Positions 7,622 through 17,892 of a stretch of DNA of 64,000 nucleotides are shown here, piece by piece. The position numbers were made by a program, and so were the translations under genes. The stretch spans positions 83,967-147,966 of the forward strand of contig NZ_ADEG01000045.1 in NCBI RefSeq assembly GCF_000177075.1, written 5' to 3'. The notes beneath the pieces are model-generated. The model did not search any database and was not told the origin of the DNA. It was given only the letters and a program-made list of their open reading frames with translations. The number at the start of each line of letters is the position of its first letter. The first letter of the stretch is position 1. The DNA comes from Hoylesella buccalis ATCC 35310. Its GTDB lineage: Bacteria; Bacteroidota; Bacteroidia; Bacteroidales; Bacteroidaceae.

Positions 7622-9478
7622 ATGAAAGAGTTCAGGCCATTAACAAGCGAAGAGATTAATGTATTAGAAAGTCATGGCTGTTGGGCAGAAGACTGGTCAT
7701 CCGTCATGGTTGCCGAGGGATTCAGTCCAAAGTATTTGAGTCGCGTCCTATTCTATGGCGAGAATCGTCTTGGTGCCTTTGAAGAAATGTTGGAGGTAAC
7801 GAAGGGGTTTTTCAAGCATTCGGGCATTATCAACGCCACATTGAGAAACGTAACCGTAGGTGATAACAACCTGATAGAGAACGTTGGCAATTATATCAAT
7901 AATTATACAATTGGCGACAGTTGTTTTATTTCAAACATTTGCACACTCGAGACTACCGAGGGAGCCACGTATGGCGAAGGCAACACCATTTCAGTATTAA
8001 ATGAAGTGGGCGATGGTAACGTCGTGTTGTTCAGAGAATTAAACAGTCAGTTTGCCGCCTTCATGGTACAACATTTTCAAGACAAGGCACTCAAAGACGC
8101 CATACTCCGTCTCATCAAGGAAAGCATGGCTTTAAACGAGTCAGACCAAGCATGGATTGGCAATCGTGTGAAAATCGTGAACACAAAAGAAATCACCAAC
8201 ACCATCATCTTTGATGATTGCGAAATCAACGGTGCATCACGTCTGAGCGACTGTACGATTCTTAGTTCAGAAGCCGCCAGTGTATATATTGGAACGGGCG
8301 TAATTTGCGAAAACTCCATCATCTCGCACGGGTCTTCCATCATCAATAGTGTAAAAATGCAAGATTGCTTTGTGGGTGAAACCTGCCAGATAACAAATGG
8401 TTTTACGGCATCTTCCAGTATATTCTTCGCCAACAGCTATATGGCAAACGGTGAGGCTTGTGCAGCCTTCTGTGGTCCTTTCTCATCCAGTCATCACAAG
8501 AGCAGCCTGTTGATTGGCGGAATGTTCTCTTTCTACAATGCTGGTTCAGCCACCAACTTTAGCAACCATGCGTATAAAATGGGGCCGATGCACTATGGCG
8601 TGCTGCAACGTGGATGCAAGACGGCCAGCGGTGCCTATCTGCTGATGCCAGCGAACATCGGCACATTCTCTGTATGTTTCGGCAAATTGATGTATCATCC
8701 CGACACGCGCAGCCTTCCGTTCTCCTACCTCATCGCCTATGGTGACATCATGTACTTGTCGCCGGGACGAAACATTACGACCGTTGGCCTTTACAGAGAC
8801 ATCAACAAGTGGCCGAAAAGAGATTTGCGTCCGCAACATTCACAAAAGAGTATCGTAAACTTCGATTGGCTTTCTCCCTTCTCTGTAGGCGAAATTGTGG
8901 AAGGAAAAAAGATTCTGGAGAAGCTGCGCGAAGCCTCGGGTGATGATGTTTCAACCTATAATTATCATGAATATGTCATCAATGCCAGTTCGCTAAAAAA
9001 AGGTATCAAATACTATGACATCGCACTCCACATCTATATGGGTGCGGTTTTGAAACGAGTTTTGAAGAAAGACCCGGCACTTACACCGCCCACTACGACG
9101 ATTGGAACGGGAAAATGGACAGACCTGGCCGGACTGCTGCTGCCTGTTTCAGAAGAAGAACGATTGATAGACGACATTAAAAATGGCGAACTCGAGACGA
9201 TAGATGATGTGCTGCAAAGATTCACGGACATCAACGAACACTATCGAGAATACCAGTGGGCTTGGACATACGAACTCATTAAGAATTATTATCAACTCGA
9301 CACCATCACCTTGGCTGATGCCGATCGCATTCGTACAGATTACATCAAGGCGCGTCGGGCATGGATAGCCGAGATTAGAAAAGATGCTGAGAAAGAGTTT
9401 GCCATGGGTGACGTAGAACAAAATTTATTCGATAACTTCATTGGAAAACTGGATCGAGAGGGTGAATATGAGAATTGA
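7622..9478 (+). CDS. DUF4954 family protein with beta-helix repeats
   Basis: I recognise a DUF4954 protein, a Bacteroidetes family of unknown function. The 618 residues contain two stretches of hexapeptide-like repeats typical of left-handed beta-helices (about 70-130, e.g. GDNNLIENVGNYINNYTIGD, and about 185-280). The middle region (about 290-400) has Gly/His/Asn-rich blocks, and the C-terminal 200 residues are helical. The architecture resembles acyl- or nucleotidyl-transferase scaffolds such as LpxA or GlmU, but no catalytic motif can be named. No signal peptide is seen, so it is probably cytoplasmic. It begins nine bases after hflX. A sugar-nucleotide-related role is only inferred. Confidence 0.85.
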   Translation: MKEFRPLTSEEINVLESHGCWAEDWSSVMVAEGFSPKYLSRVLFYGENRLGAFEEMLEVTKGFFKHSGIINATLRNVTVGDNNLIENVGNYINNYTIGDSCFISNICTLETTEGATYGEGNTISVLNEVGDGNVVLFRELNSQFAAFMVQHFQDKALKDAILRLIKESMALNESDQAWIGNRVKIVNTKEITNTIIFDDCEINGASRLSDCTILSSEAASVYIGTGVICENSIISHGSSIINSVKMQDCFVGETCQITNGFTASSSIFFANSYMANGEACAAFCGPFSSSHHKSSLLIGGMFSFYNAGSATNFSNHAYKMGPMHYGVLQRGCKTASGAYLLMPANIGTFSVCFGKLMYHPDTRSLPFSYLIAYGDIMYLSPGRNITTVGLYRDINKWPKRDLRPQHSQKSIVNFDWLSPFSVGEIVEGKKILEKLREASGDDVSTYNYHEYVINASSLKKGIKYYDIALHIYMGAVLKRVLKKDPALTPPTTTIGTGKWTDLAGLLLPVSEEERLIDDIKNGELETIDDVLQRFTDINEHYREYQWAWTYELIKNYYQLDTITLADADRIRTDYIKARRAWIAEIRKDAEKEFAMGDVEQNLFDNFIGKLDREGEYEN

Positions 9479-9551
9479 CAGCATGTTCAACCGCAGAAAA
9501 CAAAGCCTAACAAAATTGGATATTACTAACAGGTCATTAACTATTATAAAA

Positions 9552-12458
9552 ATGAGAACAAGATTTATATGGTCAAGCTTACTGCTCATACTGTTTCAAA
9601 GTAGTCTTTATGCAAAAGTATACGATTACCAAACAGTGACGGGTGACCCCATGAAAGCCCGTATCTACACATTGGATAACGGATTGAAAGTTTACCTGAG
9701 CGTGAACAAAGAAAAGCCGCGCATTCAAACTTACATTGCCGTTAAGACAGGAAGTAAGAACGATCCAGCTGAAACTACGGGGTTGGCGCACTATTTGGAG
9801 CATTTGATGTTTAAGGGAACCAAACAGTTTGGCACCACCAATGCGGAGAAAGAAGCTGCTTATCTGCAAGACATCACGCAGCGATATGAGAAATATCGCT
9901 TGCTGACCGATGCTGCCGAACGCAAACAGGCATACCATGAAATTGACAGTATATCACAGTTGGCTGCCAAATACAACATTCCCAATGAATATGACAAGCT
10001 GATGGCAGCCATCGGTTCTGAAGGGTCTAACGCCTTTACGAGCAACGACATCACCTGTTATGTAGAGAATATTCCGGCCAATGAAGTAGACAACTGGGCT
10101 AAAATACAAGCCGACCGGTTTCAAAATATGGTGATCAGAGGCTTTCATACCGAATTGGAAGCTGTGTACGAAGAATTCAATATCGGGCTATCGAACGATG
10201 GAAGAAAACAGTGGAACGCTCTCAATGCCAAACTGTTTCCTACACATCCCTATGGCACACAAACCACTATCGGCACACAGGCTCATCTTAAAAATCCATC
10301 TATCGTAAACATTCAAAACTATTTCAAGCGCTACTATGTGCCCAACAACGTGGCTATCTGCATGGCAGGCGACATGAATCCGGATGAAGTGATAGCCATC
10401 TTGGACAAATATTTCGGAACATGGAAGAAGAACCCAACACTATCCTACCCTACCTTCGCACCGCAACCCGACCTGAAAGCGAGTGTAGACACCACGGTGG
10501 TGGGATTGGAAGCCGAGAATGTATTGCTGGCCTGGAAGTTCGATGGTGCTGCATCACTGCAAAATGACACACTCACCTTGGTGGATAAAATATTGAGCAA
10601 CGGGCATGCGGGATTGTTAGATTTAAACCTCAATCAAAGCATGAAGGTTTTGGAAAGTGGTTCGTTCGTCAATGCCTTGGCCGATTATTCTTCCTTCTGC
10701 ATGGAGGGATTACCCAAAGAGGGACAATCTTTGGAAGAGGTCAAACAGCTATTATTGGCTGAGGTTGACAAACTAAAACAGGGAGCATTTGCCGATGATT
10801 TGCTCTCGTCAATCATCAACAACACCAAACGCGATTATTACAAATCGCTACAGTCAAACCGTTCGCGGGTTTCCATGCTGACCGACGCTTTCATTAACAA
10901 TCAGAGATGGGAAGATGTGGTCAATCGTTTGGATAGATTGGCAAAGATTTCAAAGCAAGACATCATGGCCTTTGCCAACAAACACTTCAAAGACAATTTT
11001 GTTTGTGTATACAAGAAGCAAGGCGAAGACACCACACAAAAGAAGATAGACAAACCACAAATTACCCCCATCCCCAGCAACCGCAACGAGAGCAGTGCAT
11101 TTTTGCGTGACATAAAAAATGCACACGCCACGCCCATACAACCACAATTCCTTGATTTCAAACGCGACCTCACCTTCACTAAGACTAAAAAGAAGCTACC
11201 TATTGTGTACAAACACAACAGCGATGATGGACTTTTTAACCTGGTTTTCAATTGGGATTTCGGCACAACTGCTAACAAAGAGTATGCAGTGGCGTGTGAT
11301 TACATCAACTACCTGGGTACCTCTAAGAAATCGGCAGAGGACATCAAACGCGAGTTTTACAAACTGGCTTGCAGCTTCAACATCATAGCCAATCCGCGCA
11401 AGATCGCCATTTTGTTGTCAGGATTGGATGAGAACATGCCCAAAGCGGTAAAACTGCTCAACGAACTGATGACCGATGCGAAACCCGATGCAAAAGCGTA
11501 CGAAAAATATGTTGCGGTGACATTGAAAGCAAGGCAAGACGACAAGAATGATCAACGCAAAAATTTCAATGCTTTAAGAAGGTTTGCCATGTACGGACCG
11601 TACAATCAAGTGCGCAATATTGTAAGCGAACAAGAGTTGAAAGCCTTACAGCCACAGCATTTGGTTGATTTGTTTCAATCGCTCAAACAATACGAACAAT
11701 CTGTGCTATACTACGGTCCAACGAGTACAAAGCAGCTTTCTGCCTGCCTTGACAAACTGTATGAGCCTGCCAAGAACAGAAAACCTGCATTGAAAAACAA
11801 AGAATATCAAGAACAAACCACACCTCAAAACGAAGTGTACATTGCTCCCTACAATGCTAAAAACATTTACATGGTGATGTATCACAACGAGAACAAACCT
11901 TTTGATGCCAAGCAAGTAGCAGTAGGAACTCTATTCAATGAATACTTTGGCGGTGGTATGAACACCATTGTTTTCCAAGAGTTGCGTGAAGCTAGAGGGT
12001 TGGCTTATAGCGCATCAGCATTTTACAACAACAGTCCGTTGAAAGGTCATCCTGAGTATGCACAAACTTATATCATCACTCAAAACGACAAAATGATGGA
12101 TTGCATCAAGGTGTTCAACAACATCTTAGACACCATTCCACAAAGTAAAGCAGCCTTCGACATTGCCAAACAGGGTTTGACGAAGCAACTGGCCAGTCTT
12201 CGCGTCACACGCAGTGGTGTACTACAAGCGTATTTGGATGCCAAAGAAAGAGGCATTGATTATGATGAAAACGAAAGAATTTATCAAGCCTTGCCCAGCA
12301 TCACCATGCAAGATATTGTGAATTTCGAGCAAAAAAACATGGCACGCAAACCTTATCGTTACGTCATCTTGGGCGATGAGAAGAATTTAAACATGGAGGC
12401 TCTACAGAAAATCGGCAACATCAAACGTCTTTCCACCGAAGAGATATTTGGATATTGA
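9552..12458 (+). CDS. M16 family zinc metallopeptidase, secreted
   Basis: A pitrilysin/insulinase-type protease with two M16 halves, 968 residues from the ATG at 9552. A signal peptide (MRTRFIWSSLLLILFQSSLYA) precedes the active N-terminal half, which has the inverted zinc motif HYLEH (near 80-84) and the third ligand in the EAVYEEF block (near 205). The second half (about 540-968) lacks the motif, as is usual, and closes the chamber. The open frame extends upstream into the end of the DUF4954 gene, but only the inner ATG leaves a signal peptide at the N-terminus. It probably degrades peptides in the periplasm. It follows DUF4954 after 73 bases and precedes fumarase by 61. Confidence 0.92.
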   Translation: MRTRFIWSSLLLILFQSSLYAKVYDYQTVTGDPMKARIYTLDNGLKVYLSVNKEKPRIQTYIAVKTGSKNDPAETTGLAHYLEHLMFKGTKQFGTTNAEKEAAYLQDITQRYEKYRLLTDAAERKQAYHEIDSISQLAAKYNIPNEYDKLMAAIGSEGSNAFTSNDITCYVENIPANEVDNWAKIQADRFQNMVIRGFHTELEAVYEEFNIGLSNDGRKQWNALNAKLFPTHPYGTQTTIGTQAHLKNPSIVNIQNYFKRYYVPNNVAICMAGDMNPDEVIAILDKYFGTWKKNPTLSYPTFAPQPDLKASVDTTVVGLEAENVLLAWKFDGAASLQNDTLTLVDKILSNGHAGLLDLNLNQSMKVLESGSFVNALADYSSFCMEGLPKEGQSLEEVKQLLLAEVDKLKQGAFADDLLSSIINNTKRDYYKSLQSNRSRVSMLTDAFINNQRWEDVVNRLDRLAKISKQDIMAFANKHFKDNFVCVYKKQGEDTTQKKIDKPQITPIPSNRNESSAFLRDIKNAHATPIQPQFLDFKRDLTFTKTKKKLPIVYKHNSDDGLFNLVFNWDFGTTANKEYAVACDYINYLGTSKKSAEDIKREFYKLACSFNIIANPRKIAILLSGLDENMPKAVKLLNELMTDAKPDAKAYEKYVAVTLKARQDDKNDQRKNFNALRRFAMYGPYNQVRNIVSEQELKALQPQHLVDLFQSLKQYEQSVLYYGPTSTKQLSACLDKLYEPAKNRKPALKNKEYQEQTTPQNEVYIAPYNAKNIYMVMYHNENKPFDAKQVAVGTLFNEYFGGGMNTIVFQELREARGLAYSASAFYNNSPLKGHPEYAQTYIITQNDKMMDCIKVFNNILDTIPQSKAAFDIAKQGLTKQLASLRVTRSGVLQAYLDAKERGIDYDENERIYQALPSITMQDIVNFEQKNMARKPYRYVILGDEKNLNMEALQKIGNIKRLSTEEIFGY

Positions 12459-12519
12459 TGGCGCAAATAACAATAAAATACGTTTAGAATAACAAGACAA
12501 TAACAACAATAAAAACATT

Positions 12520-14169
12520 ATGGCACAAACTCCTGAATTTAAGTATGCGCCCATGTTTCAAATGGGCAATGACGAAACTGAGTATTATTTATTAACAAAA
12601 GACGGCGTATCGGTTAGTCAATTCGAGGGAAAACCTGTCCTGAAAGTGACTCCGGAAGCACTCACCATGCTCACCCAACAAGCCTTTCACAATGTGAGTT
12701 TCATGTTGCGCCGCGCTCACAACGAACAAGTAGCGAAGATTTTAACCGACCCTGAGGCATCGGACAACGACAAGTATGTGGCACTCTCCTTCTTGCGCAA
12801 TGCAGAAGTAGCATCAAAAGGCAAACTGCCACTTTGCCAAGACACGGGTACGGCTATTGTACACGGTGAAAAGGGACAACAGGTATGGACGGGCTTTTGC
12901 GATGAAGAAGCCATCTCTCGTGGTGTTTACAACACCTACACACAAGACAACCTGCGCTACTCACAGAATGCACCCCTCAATATGTACGACGAGGTGAACA
13001 CCAGATGCAACCTTCCTGCACAGATTGACTTAGAGGCAACCGAGGGAATGGAATACAAATTCTTGTTTGTCACCAAGGGAGGCGGCTCTGCCAACAAGAC
13101 CTATCTGTACCAAATGACCAAAGCCATTATCCAAAACCCTGGCACCTTGGTTCCTTTCTTGGTAGAGAAAATGAAATCATTGGGTACAGCTGCGTGTCCT
13201 CCTTACCACATTGCATTCGTCATCGGAGGCACCTCGGCAGAGAAAAACCTGCTCACCGTGAAGTTGGCGTCTACTCATTATTATGACGACCTGCCCACCT
13301 CGGGGGACGAAACAGGACGTGCTTTCCGCGATATAGCATTAGAGAAGGAGCTTTTAGACGAAGCACACAAGATTGGACTGGGTGCTCAGTTTGGTGGAAA
13401 ATACATGGCTCACGACATTCGGGTGGTACGCTTGCCGCGCCATGGTGCATCGTGTCCCATCGGAATGGGCGTCAGTTGTTCGGCAGACCGCAACATCAAA
13501 GCCAAGATTAACAAAGAGGGTTTGTGGATTGAGAAGTTGGACGAGAATCCCGGTTCACTCATTCCAGAGGAATTACGTCAAGCTGGTGAAGGCGATGTGG
13601 TGGAAATCAACCTCAATCAACCCATGGCAGAAATCTGCAAAGAACTGTCGCAATATCCCGTATCTACACGTGTAAGTCTCAACGGTACGATCATCGTGGC
13701 ACGCGACATCGCACATGCCAAGCTCAAAGCACGTCTCGATGCAGGCGAAGAGTTGCCCGAATACTTCAAGAACCACCCTATTCTCTATGCTGGTCCGGCG
13801 AAGACTCCAGAAGGAATGCCTTGTGGCAGTATGGGTCCTACTACCGCAAACCGCATGGATCCTTATGTAGACGAGTTCCAAGATCATGGCGGTTCGATGG
13901 TGATGATTGCCAAAGGCAACCGCACACAAGTGGTTACCGATGCTTGTCAAAAGCACGGAGGTTTCTATTTGGGTAGCATTGGCGGTCCTGCTGCTGTGCT
14001 GTCGATGAACTCCATTAAGAGCATTGAGTGCGTAGAATATCCCGAACTCGGCATGGAAGCTATTTGGAAAATTGACGTTGTCGACTTCCCTGCTTTCATC
14101 TTAGTTGACGATAAGGGAAACGATTTCTTCAAACAACTGAAACCTTGGACGCCTAATTGCACAAAATAA
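12520..14169 (+). CDS. Fumarate hydratase, class I (4Fe-4S)
   Basis: Interconverts fumarate and malate. At 549 residues it has the single-chain class I architecture (alpha and beta parts fused), as in FumA/FumB. Cluster-ligand Cys residues are seen in LCQDTGTAI (near 107), AACPPYH (near 226) and GASCPIGMG (near 319). The C-terminal part carries the GPTTANRMD and [10 protein letters not shown] blocks. In anaerobic Bacteroidales the enzyme serves the reductive branch from oxaloacetate to succinate. It ends at a strong GC-rich hairpin terminator. Confidence 0.96.
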   Translation: MAQTPEFKYAPMFQMGNDETEYYLLTKDGVSVSQFEGKPVLKVTPEALTMLTQQAFHNVSFMLRRAHNEQVAKILTDPEASDNDKYVALSFLRNAEVASKGKLPLCQDTGTAIVHGEKGQQVWTGFCDEEAISRGVYNTYTQDNLRYSQNAPLNMYDEVNTRCNLPAQIDLEATEGMEYKFLFVTKGGGSANKTYLYQMTKAIIQNPGTLVPFLVEKMKSLGTAACPPYHIAFVIGGTSAEKNLLTVKLASTHYYDDLPTSGDETGRAFRDIALEKELLDEAHKIGLGAQFGGKYMAHDIRVVRLPRHGASCPIGMGVSCSADRNIKAKINKEGLWIEKLDENPGSLIPEELRQAGEGDVVEINLNQPMAEICKELSQYPVSTRVSLNGTIIVARDIAHAKLKARLDAGEELPEYFKNHPILYAGPAKTPEGMPCGSMGPTTANRMDPYVDEFQDHGGSMVMIAKGNRTQVVTDACQKHGGFYLGSIGGPAAVLSMNSIKSIECVEYPELGMEAIWKIDVVDFPAFILVDDKGNDFFKQLKPWTPNCTK

Positions 14170-14201
14170 CAGACCGCAATAGCCTCTCATGGTTATGACT
14201 T

Positions 14202-14235
14202 AACCGCCAGCTTTGCATCTTCAAAGCTGGCGGTT
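14202..14235 (+). terminator. Hairpin terminator after fumarase
   Basis: AACCGCCAGCTTTG (14202-14215), a six-base loop and the exact complement CAAAGCTGGCGGTT (14222-14235): a perfect 14-bp stem 32 bases after the fumarase stop. The following tract is only moderately T-rich (GTTCATT). Confidence 0.8.
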
Positions 14236-14343
14236 GTTCATTGAAAGGTAAACAAGGATTTATTCTGAGTGTATAACTCGCAAATAACAAGAGCTGCTAC
14301 CCACGAGTATGTAAAATACGCAATGCAAAAAATAAATCAATTA

Positions 14344-14375
14344 TTTGGGAGTATCAGATTCTTAATTTACCTTTG
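14344..14375 (+). promoter_or_regulatory. Promoter of small secreted protein gene
   Basis: TTTG (14344-14347), a 20-base spacer and TACCTTTG (14368-14375). The ATG follows nine bases after the -7 box, so the leader would be only a few bases long. Confidence 0.75.
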
Positions 14376-14384
14376 CAATTGATT

Positions 14385-14951
14385 ATGATACTCTTAAGAA
14401 GACTTAAAATATTATTCTTATCCATATTCGTCTCAACGATTTTGTCTGCTCAAACGCCCATTGCTAACCGTGTTAACGAGGCGGCCAAACATGTATCAAA
14501 AGATGCCTCAGTGGTGGCCAAGTATACGGATAACAAGCGTCATAGTCTGTATTACATTCGCAAGGACAAGCTTTTTTGTCTGGATGTGGTGCTCAACATC
14601 AATGAAGAACTCAACTTTACGCCACACAAATATGATAAAATTTTATCCTCCTACCTCAGTCCTGACGGTGAATACATGTTCATCTGCCTTGACAAGGGGA
14701 ACAAATCAGGATGGGTACTGGAAGATAGATTCGAACTATGGCGAATCAACTCATTTAACAGAAAATCCACACGAATAGCCTCAGGATTTACAATTGATAG
14801 AACAAAAGAAGGTTTTCTTCTTCGCAAAACCTCCAGGTGCTTAAATCCAAGAGCACCGAAATCACGACAAAGATGGATGGTCAGGGATCATCATTTCGAC
14901 TTGATGGGCCAAGCTACCGTTACCTTACCTGAATACGAGTACCACTTCTGA
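14385..14951 (+). CDS. Hypothetical secreted protein
   Basis: I do not recognise this family. From the ATG at 14385 the product is 188 residues, beginning with a strong signal peptide (MILLRRLKILFLSIFVSTIL, cleaved after SAQ). The mature part is mixed alpha/beta with a basic C-terminal third (RKTSRCLNPRAPKSRQRW). A YLSPDGEYMFICLDKG segment resembles a single beta-propeller blade, but there is only one. A TTG four codons upstream also opens the frame, but it lies within the -7 box, so it cannot be the start if that promoter is used. The promoter is excellent and the leader almost absent. It converges with the DUF5715 gene, whose stop is two bases away. Confidence 0.75.
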   Translation: MILLRRLKILFLSIFVSTILSAQTPIANRVNEAAKHVSKDASVVAKYTDNKRHSLYYIRKDKLFCLDVVLNINEELNFTPHKYDKILSSYLSPDGEYMFICLDKGNKSGWVLEDRFELWRINSFNRKSTRIASGFTIDRTKEGFLLRKTSRCLNPRAPKSRQRWMVRDHHFDLMGQATVTLPEYEYHF

Positions 14952-14952
14952 C

Positions 14953-15783
14953 CTATCGTGTCGTAACGTGAAAGCATCCTTGGTGTATTTCGTATTTAAC
15001 ATAGCAGCGGTTAAGATTGCGCAAATCGTTCAGCACTTCACTTAACACCCACTTCAAACTATCATTACGAACCTGTCGGCGGGCAGGTCCATTTGGGTCT
15101 TGTACAGTAATATAACGATTATAACCAATGTCGAAAGTTGTTCCATAGAGATGGCAACTGTTAGGCATTGCATTGCCATTATGGCCTCTCAATCTCTCAA
15201 TATCCTCACGACTTCGCATCACGCTGGTGACAATAATTTTGTGAAGGGGAATTCCTTTCACTTGCAAACTGTCAAAGAAATTGCGACCAATATCTTGAAG
15301 CAAGACGGCAGCCTGTGGCACCAGATAAGGAATACTGCTTTTTAAACGATCAACATAGAAATAAGGATTCGCACCAATGTATACCAACTCAGCCTTCCTA
15401 CTTTCTGCTTCGGCACGATCAAGCACCGGCTTCACCCCCAACTTATTGGCGGCAACGAGCTGAACATCATTCTGATCAGGAAACGATTTGGAAAAGTTCT
15501 GGACGCTATAAATTCGGTTTTTAACAAGTGATCCATCTGCATTGAAAAATTTTGAGCGCATACTCGGACGAGCTTCAGGATTGTTCGCAGCTACGGATTT
15601 AACAGCATGATCTTCATGAGACTTTTCTTTCAGCGTCAGCGAATCAAAATGATTACTCGGGGAAGAGATATCTTTTGCAGTCCTATTGCCTGCAACATCA
15701 GGAAAGACGCAACGTACCATGCCCAAAAACACAACGCAGAGGGCAAAACCTTGTAAGTATCTCTTCTTTGAAATCTTCATCAA
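14953..15783 (-). CDS. DUF5715 family protein, M15-peptidase-like
   Basis: A 276-residue exported protein: an N-terminal hydrophobic segment (about 10-25) acts as signal or anchor, followed by a linker of about 100 residues and a C-terminal domain. That domain carries SCHLYGTTFDIGY and, near the end, YEIHQGCFHVT. These match the layout of D-Ala-D-Ala carboxypeptidase/M15 zinc sites (SxHxxG...D and E...H), so a peptidoglycan peptidase role is likely but inferred. The family is called DUF5715 in Bacteroidetes. ATG codons at residues 1 and 2 are equivalent. A TAACTTTG box (15800-15807, minus) lies 17 bases upstream. Confidence 0.8.
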   Translation of the reverse strand: MMKISKKRYLQGFALCVVFLGMVRCVFPDVAGNRTAKDISSPSNHFDSLTLKEKSHEDHAVKSVAANNPEARPSMRSKFFNADGSLVKNRIYSVQNFSKSFPDQNDVQLVAANKLGVKPVLDRAEAESRKAELVYIGANPYFYVDRLKSSIPYLVPQAAVLLQDIGRNFFDSLQVKGIPLHKIIVTSVMRSREDIERLRGHNGNAMPNSCHLYGTTFDIGYNRYITVQDPNGPARRQVRNDSLKWVLSEVLNDLRNLNRCYVKYEIHQGCFHVTTR

Positions 15784-15799
15784 TACAGTTTCTTAGCGA

Positions 15800-15807
15800 C
15801 AAAGTTA
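15800..15807 (-). promoter_or_regulatory. Candidate -7 box of DUF5715 gene
   Basis: TAACTTTG on the minus strand, 17 bases before the ATG. No clear TTTG -33 partner is present. Confidence 0.5.
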
Positions 15808-15900
15808 ATAAAAAGAAAACAGTTAATCCCTGTACCAATCTTTTTTTTCACTTTTATGAAAAAACTCCAATACCACATCTTTAAAGTCTAATCTTTTTCG

Positions 15901-15908
15901 TACATTTG
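15901..15908 (+). promoter_or_regulatory. Candidate -7 box of phoH
   Basis: TACATTTG followed by CAA, 29 bases before the phoH start. No TTTG lies at the right spacing upstream. Confidence 0.5.
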
Positions 15909-15936
15909 CAACAATTATTTAAACTTATACATCACA

Positions 15937-16908
15937 TTGATTGAGAAGCATATTGTTCTGGAAGACATAGACCCTGTTACATTCTATGGGGTTAACAATG
16001 ATCATTTGCAGATGCTCAAGTCGCTGTTTCCCAAATTGCGAATAGTTGCTCGTGGAAACGTCATCCGTATCTTGGGCGACGAGGAAGAGATGGCCAAGAT
16101 TGAAGAGGACATTGAACTGATGCAGAAGCACGTCTTGAAGTACAACTCCATCACGGAAGAAGATATCTTGGACATCGTTCATGACCACAAAACAAAGGCT
16201 GATGCCATCAAGGATGTTGTAGTGTATAGTATTTCGGGACGCCCTATCAAGAGTCGGAGCGAGAACCAGCAAAAGCTCATCGAAGCATACAATACTTCGG
16301 ACATGGTGTTTGCCGTTGGTCCGGCAGGCACTGGAAAAACCTATCTCAGTATTGCTTTAGCCGTAAAAGCCCTGAAAGAAAAGGCTGCCAAGAAGATTAT
16401 CCTCTCCCGCCCCGCAGTGGAAGCCGGAGAGAAACTTGGATTTTTGCCTGGAGATATGAAGGACAAGATTGATCCATACCTACAACCTTTATACGATTCT
16501 CTTGAAGACATGATTCCAGCCGTGAAGCTGCAAGACATGATGGAGAAACACATCATTCAAATTGCCCCCCTGGCTTTCATGCGCGGTAGAACCTTAAGCG
16601 ACGCTGTCGTCATCCTCGATGAAGCGCAGAATACCACCCCAGCCCAAATCAGAATGTTCCTCACCCGCATGGGATGGAACACTAAAATGATCATCACGGG
16701 CGACATGACCCAAATAGATTTACCGCACGAACAAAAAAGTGGTTTAAAAGAAGCACTGAGAATATTAGGCGATGTTGAAGGCATCTCTGTGGTTGAATTG
16801 GGCAAGAAGGACATCGTTCGCCACAAATTGGTCACGAGAATAGTGAACGCCTATGAAGCTTACGACAATGTCAGGAACCAAGAAAAGAAACTCGAGTTTA
16901 AAGATTAA
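15937..16908 (+). CDS. phoH: PhoH family ATPase (TTG start)
   Basis: A PhoH-like P-loop protein related to helicase domains, linked to RNA metabolism. Its 323 residues include an N-terminal KH-like segment, Walker [12 protein letters not shown] (near 128) and Walker [11 protein letters not shown] (near 224). The frame starts at TTG ([14 protein letters not shown]). No ATG lies in frame between the promoter and this point, and family members begin at the same place with a similar [11 protein letters not shown] sequence, so I accept a TTG start. It probably heads the purC-menG-aroE cluster, as in other Bacteroidales. Confidence 0.92.
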   Translation: MIEKHIVLEDIDPVTFYGVNNDHLQMLKSLFPKLRIVARGNVIRILGDEEEMAKIEEDIELMQKHVLKYNSITEEDILDIVHDHKTKADAIKDVVVYSISGRPIKSRSENQQKLIEAYNTSDMVFAVGPAGTGKTYLSIALAVKALKEKAAKKIILSRPAVEAGEKLGFLPGDMKDKIDPYLQPLYDSLEDMIPAVKLQDMMEKHIIQIAPLAFMRGRTLSDAVVILDEAQNTTPAQIRMFLTRMGWNTKMIITGDMTQIDLPHEQKSGLKEALRILGDVEGISVVELGKKDIVRHKLVTRIVNAYEAYDNVRNQEKKLEFKD

Positions 16909-16918
16909 ACATACAACA

Positions 16919-17869
16919 ATGAAAGCATTAACAAAAACTGATTTCCATTTCGATGGACAAAAGAGTGTTTACCATGGCAAAGTACGTGATGTTTATAACA
17001 TCAACGATGACTTGATCGTGATGGTTGCAACTGACAGAATCTCTGCATTCGACGTGATCCTACCCAAGGGAATTCCTTTCAAAGGACAGGTTCTCAATCA
17101 GATAGCTGCCAAATTTCTTGACTCTACCAAAGACATCTGCCCCAACTGGAAGATTGCCACACCAGACCCAATGGTGACGGTAGGCGTAAAATGTGAAGGC
17201 TTTCGTGTTGAAATGATCATCCGAAGCATTCTGACGGGCAGCGCTTGGCGCGAATATAACGCCGGAGCCAGAGAGCTTTGTGGCGTGAAATTACCCGATG
17301 GCATGAAGGAAAACGAACGTTTCCCAGAGCCAATCGTCACACCAACAACCAAGGCTGACGAAGGACATGACCTCAACATCTCAAAAGAAGAAATCATCAG
17401 TCAGGGGATTGTTCCGGCAGAAGATTACGCCATCATCGAGGATTACACGCGCAAATTGTTCGCTCGCGGACAGGAAATTGCAGCCAAACAAGGACTGATT
17501 CTTGTGGACACCAAGTATGAGTTTGGCAAAAAAGACGGCAAGATTTATCTCATTGACGAAATTCATACCCCTGACTCCAGTCGTTACTTCTATGCCGACG
17601 GCTATGAGGAGAAGCTGGCGAAAGGTGAACCACAGAAGCAATTGTCAAAAGAGTTTGTACGTCAATGGCTCATCGAACACAACTTCATGAACGAACCTGG
17701 GCAGACCATGCCAGAGATTACGGACGAATATGCTGAAAGTGTAAGCGAGCGTTACATTGAATTGTACGAGCACATCACTGGCGAAAAATTCAAGAAGGCG
17801 GCCGACCATGATGATTTGGCTGCACGCATTGAAAAGAATGTCAGCGATTATCTCGCTTCGCTAAAATAA
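16919..17869 (+). CDS. purC: Phosphoribosylaminoimidazole-succinocarboxamide synthase
   Basis: Joins CAIR and aspartate with ATP in purine synthesis (SAICAR synthetase). From the ATG at 16919 the product has 316 residues. It shows the conserved GKVRDVY block near the N-terminus, then [13 protein letters not shown] and [11 protein letters not shown]. The frame is open a further 22 codons upstream inside the 3' end of phoH, but the family begins at [13 protein letters not shown]. The start is ten bases after the phoH stop, so the genes are probably co-transcribed. Confidence 0.96.
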   Translation: MKALTKTDFHFDGQKSVYHGKVRDVYNINDDLIVMVATDRISAFDVILPKGIPFKGQVLNQIAAKFLDSTKDICPNWKIATPDPMVTVGVKCEGFRVEMIIRSILTGSAWREYNAGARELCGVKLPDGMKENERFPEPIVTPTTKADEGHDLNISKEEIISQGIVPAEDYAIIEDYTRKLFARGQEIAAKQGLILVDTKYEFGKKDGKIYLIDEIHTPDSSRYFYADGYEEKLAKGEPQKQLSKEFVRQWLIEHNFMNEPGQTMPEITDEYAESVSERYIELYEHITGEKFKKAADHDDLAARIEKNVSDYLASLK

Positions 17870-17892
17870 AAAAAGACAATTCATTCAACAGC

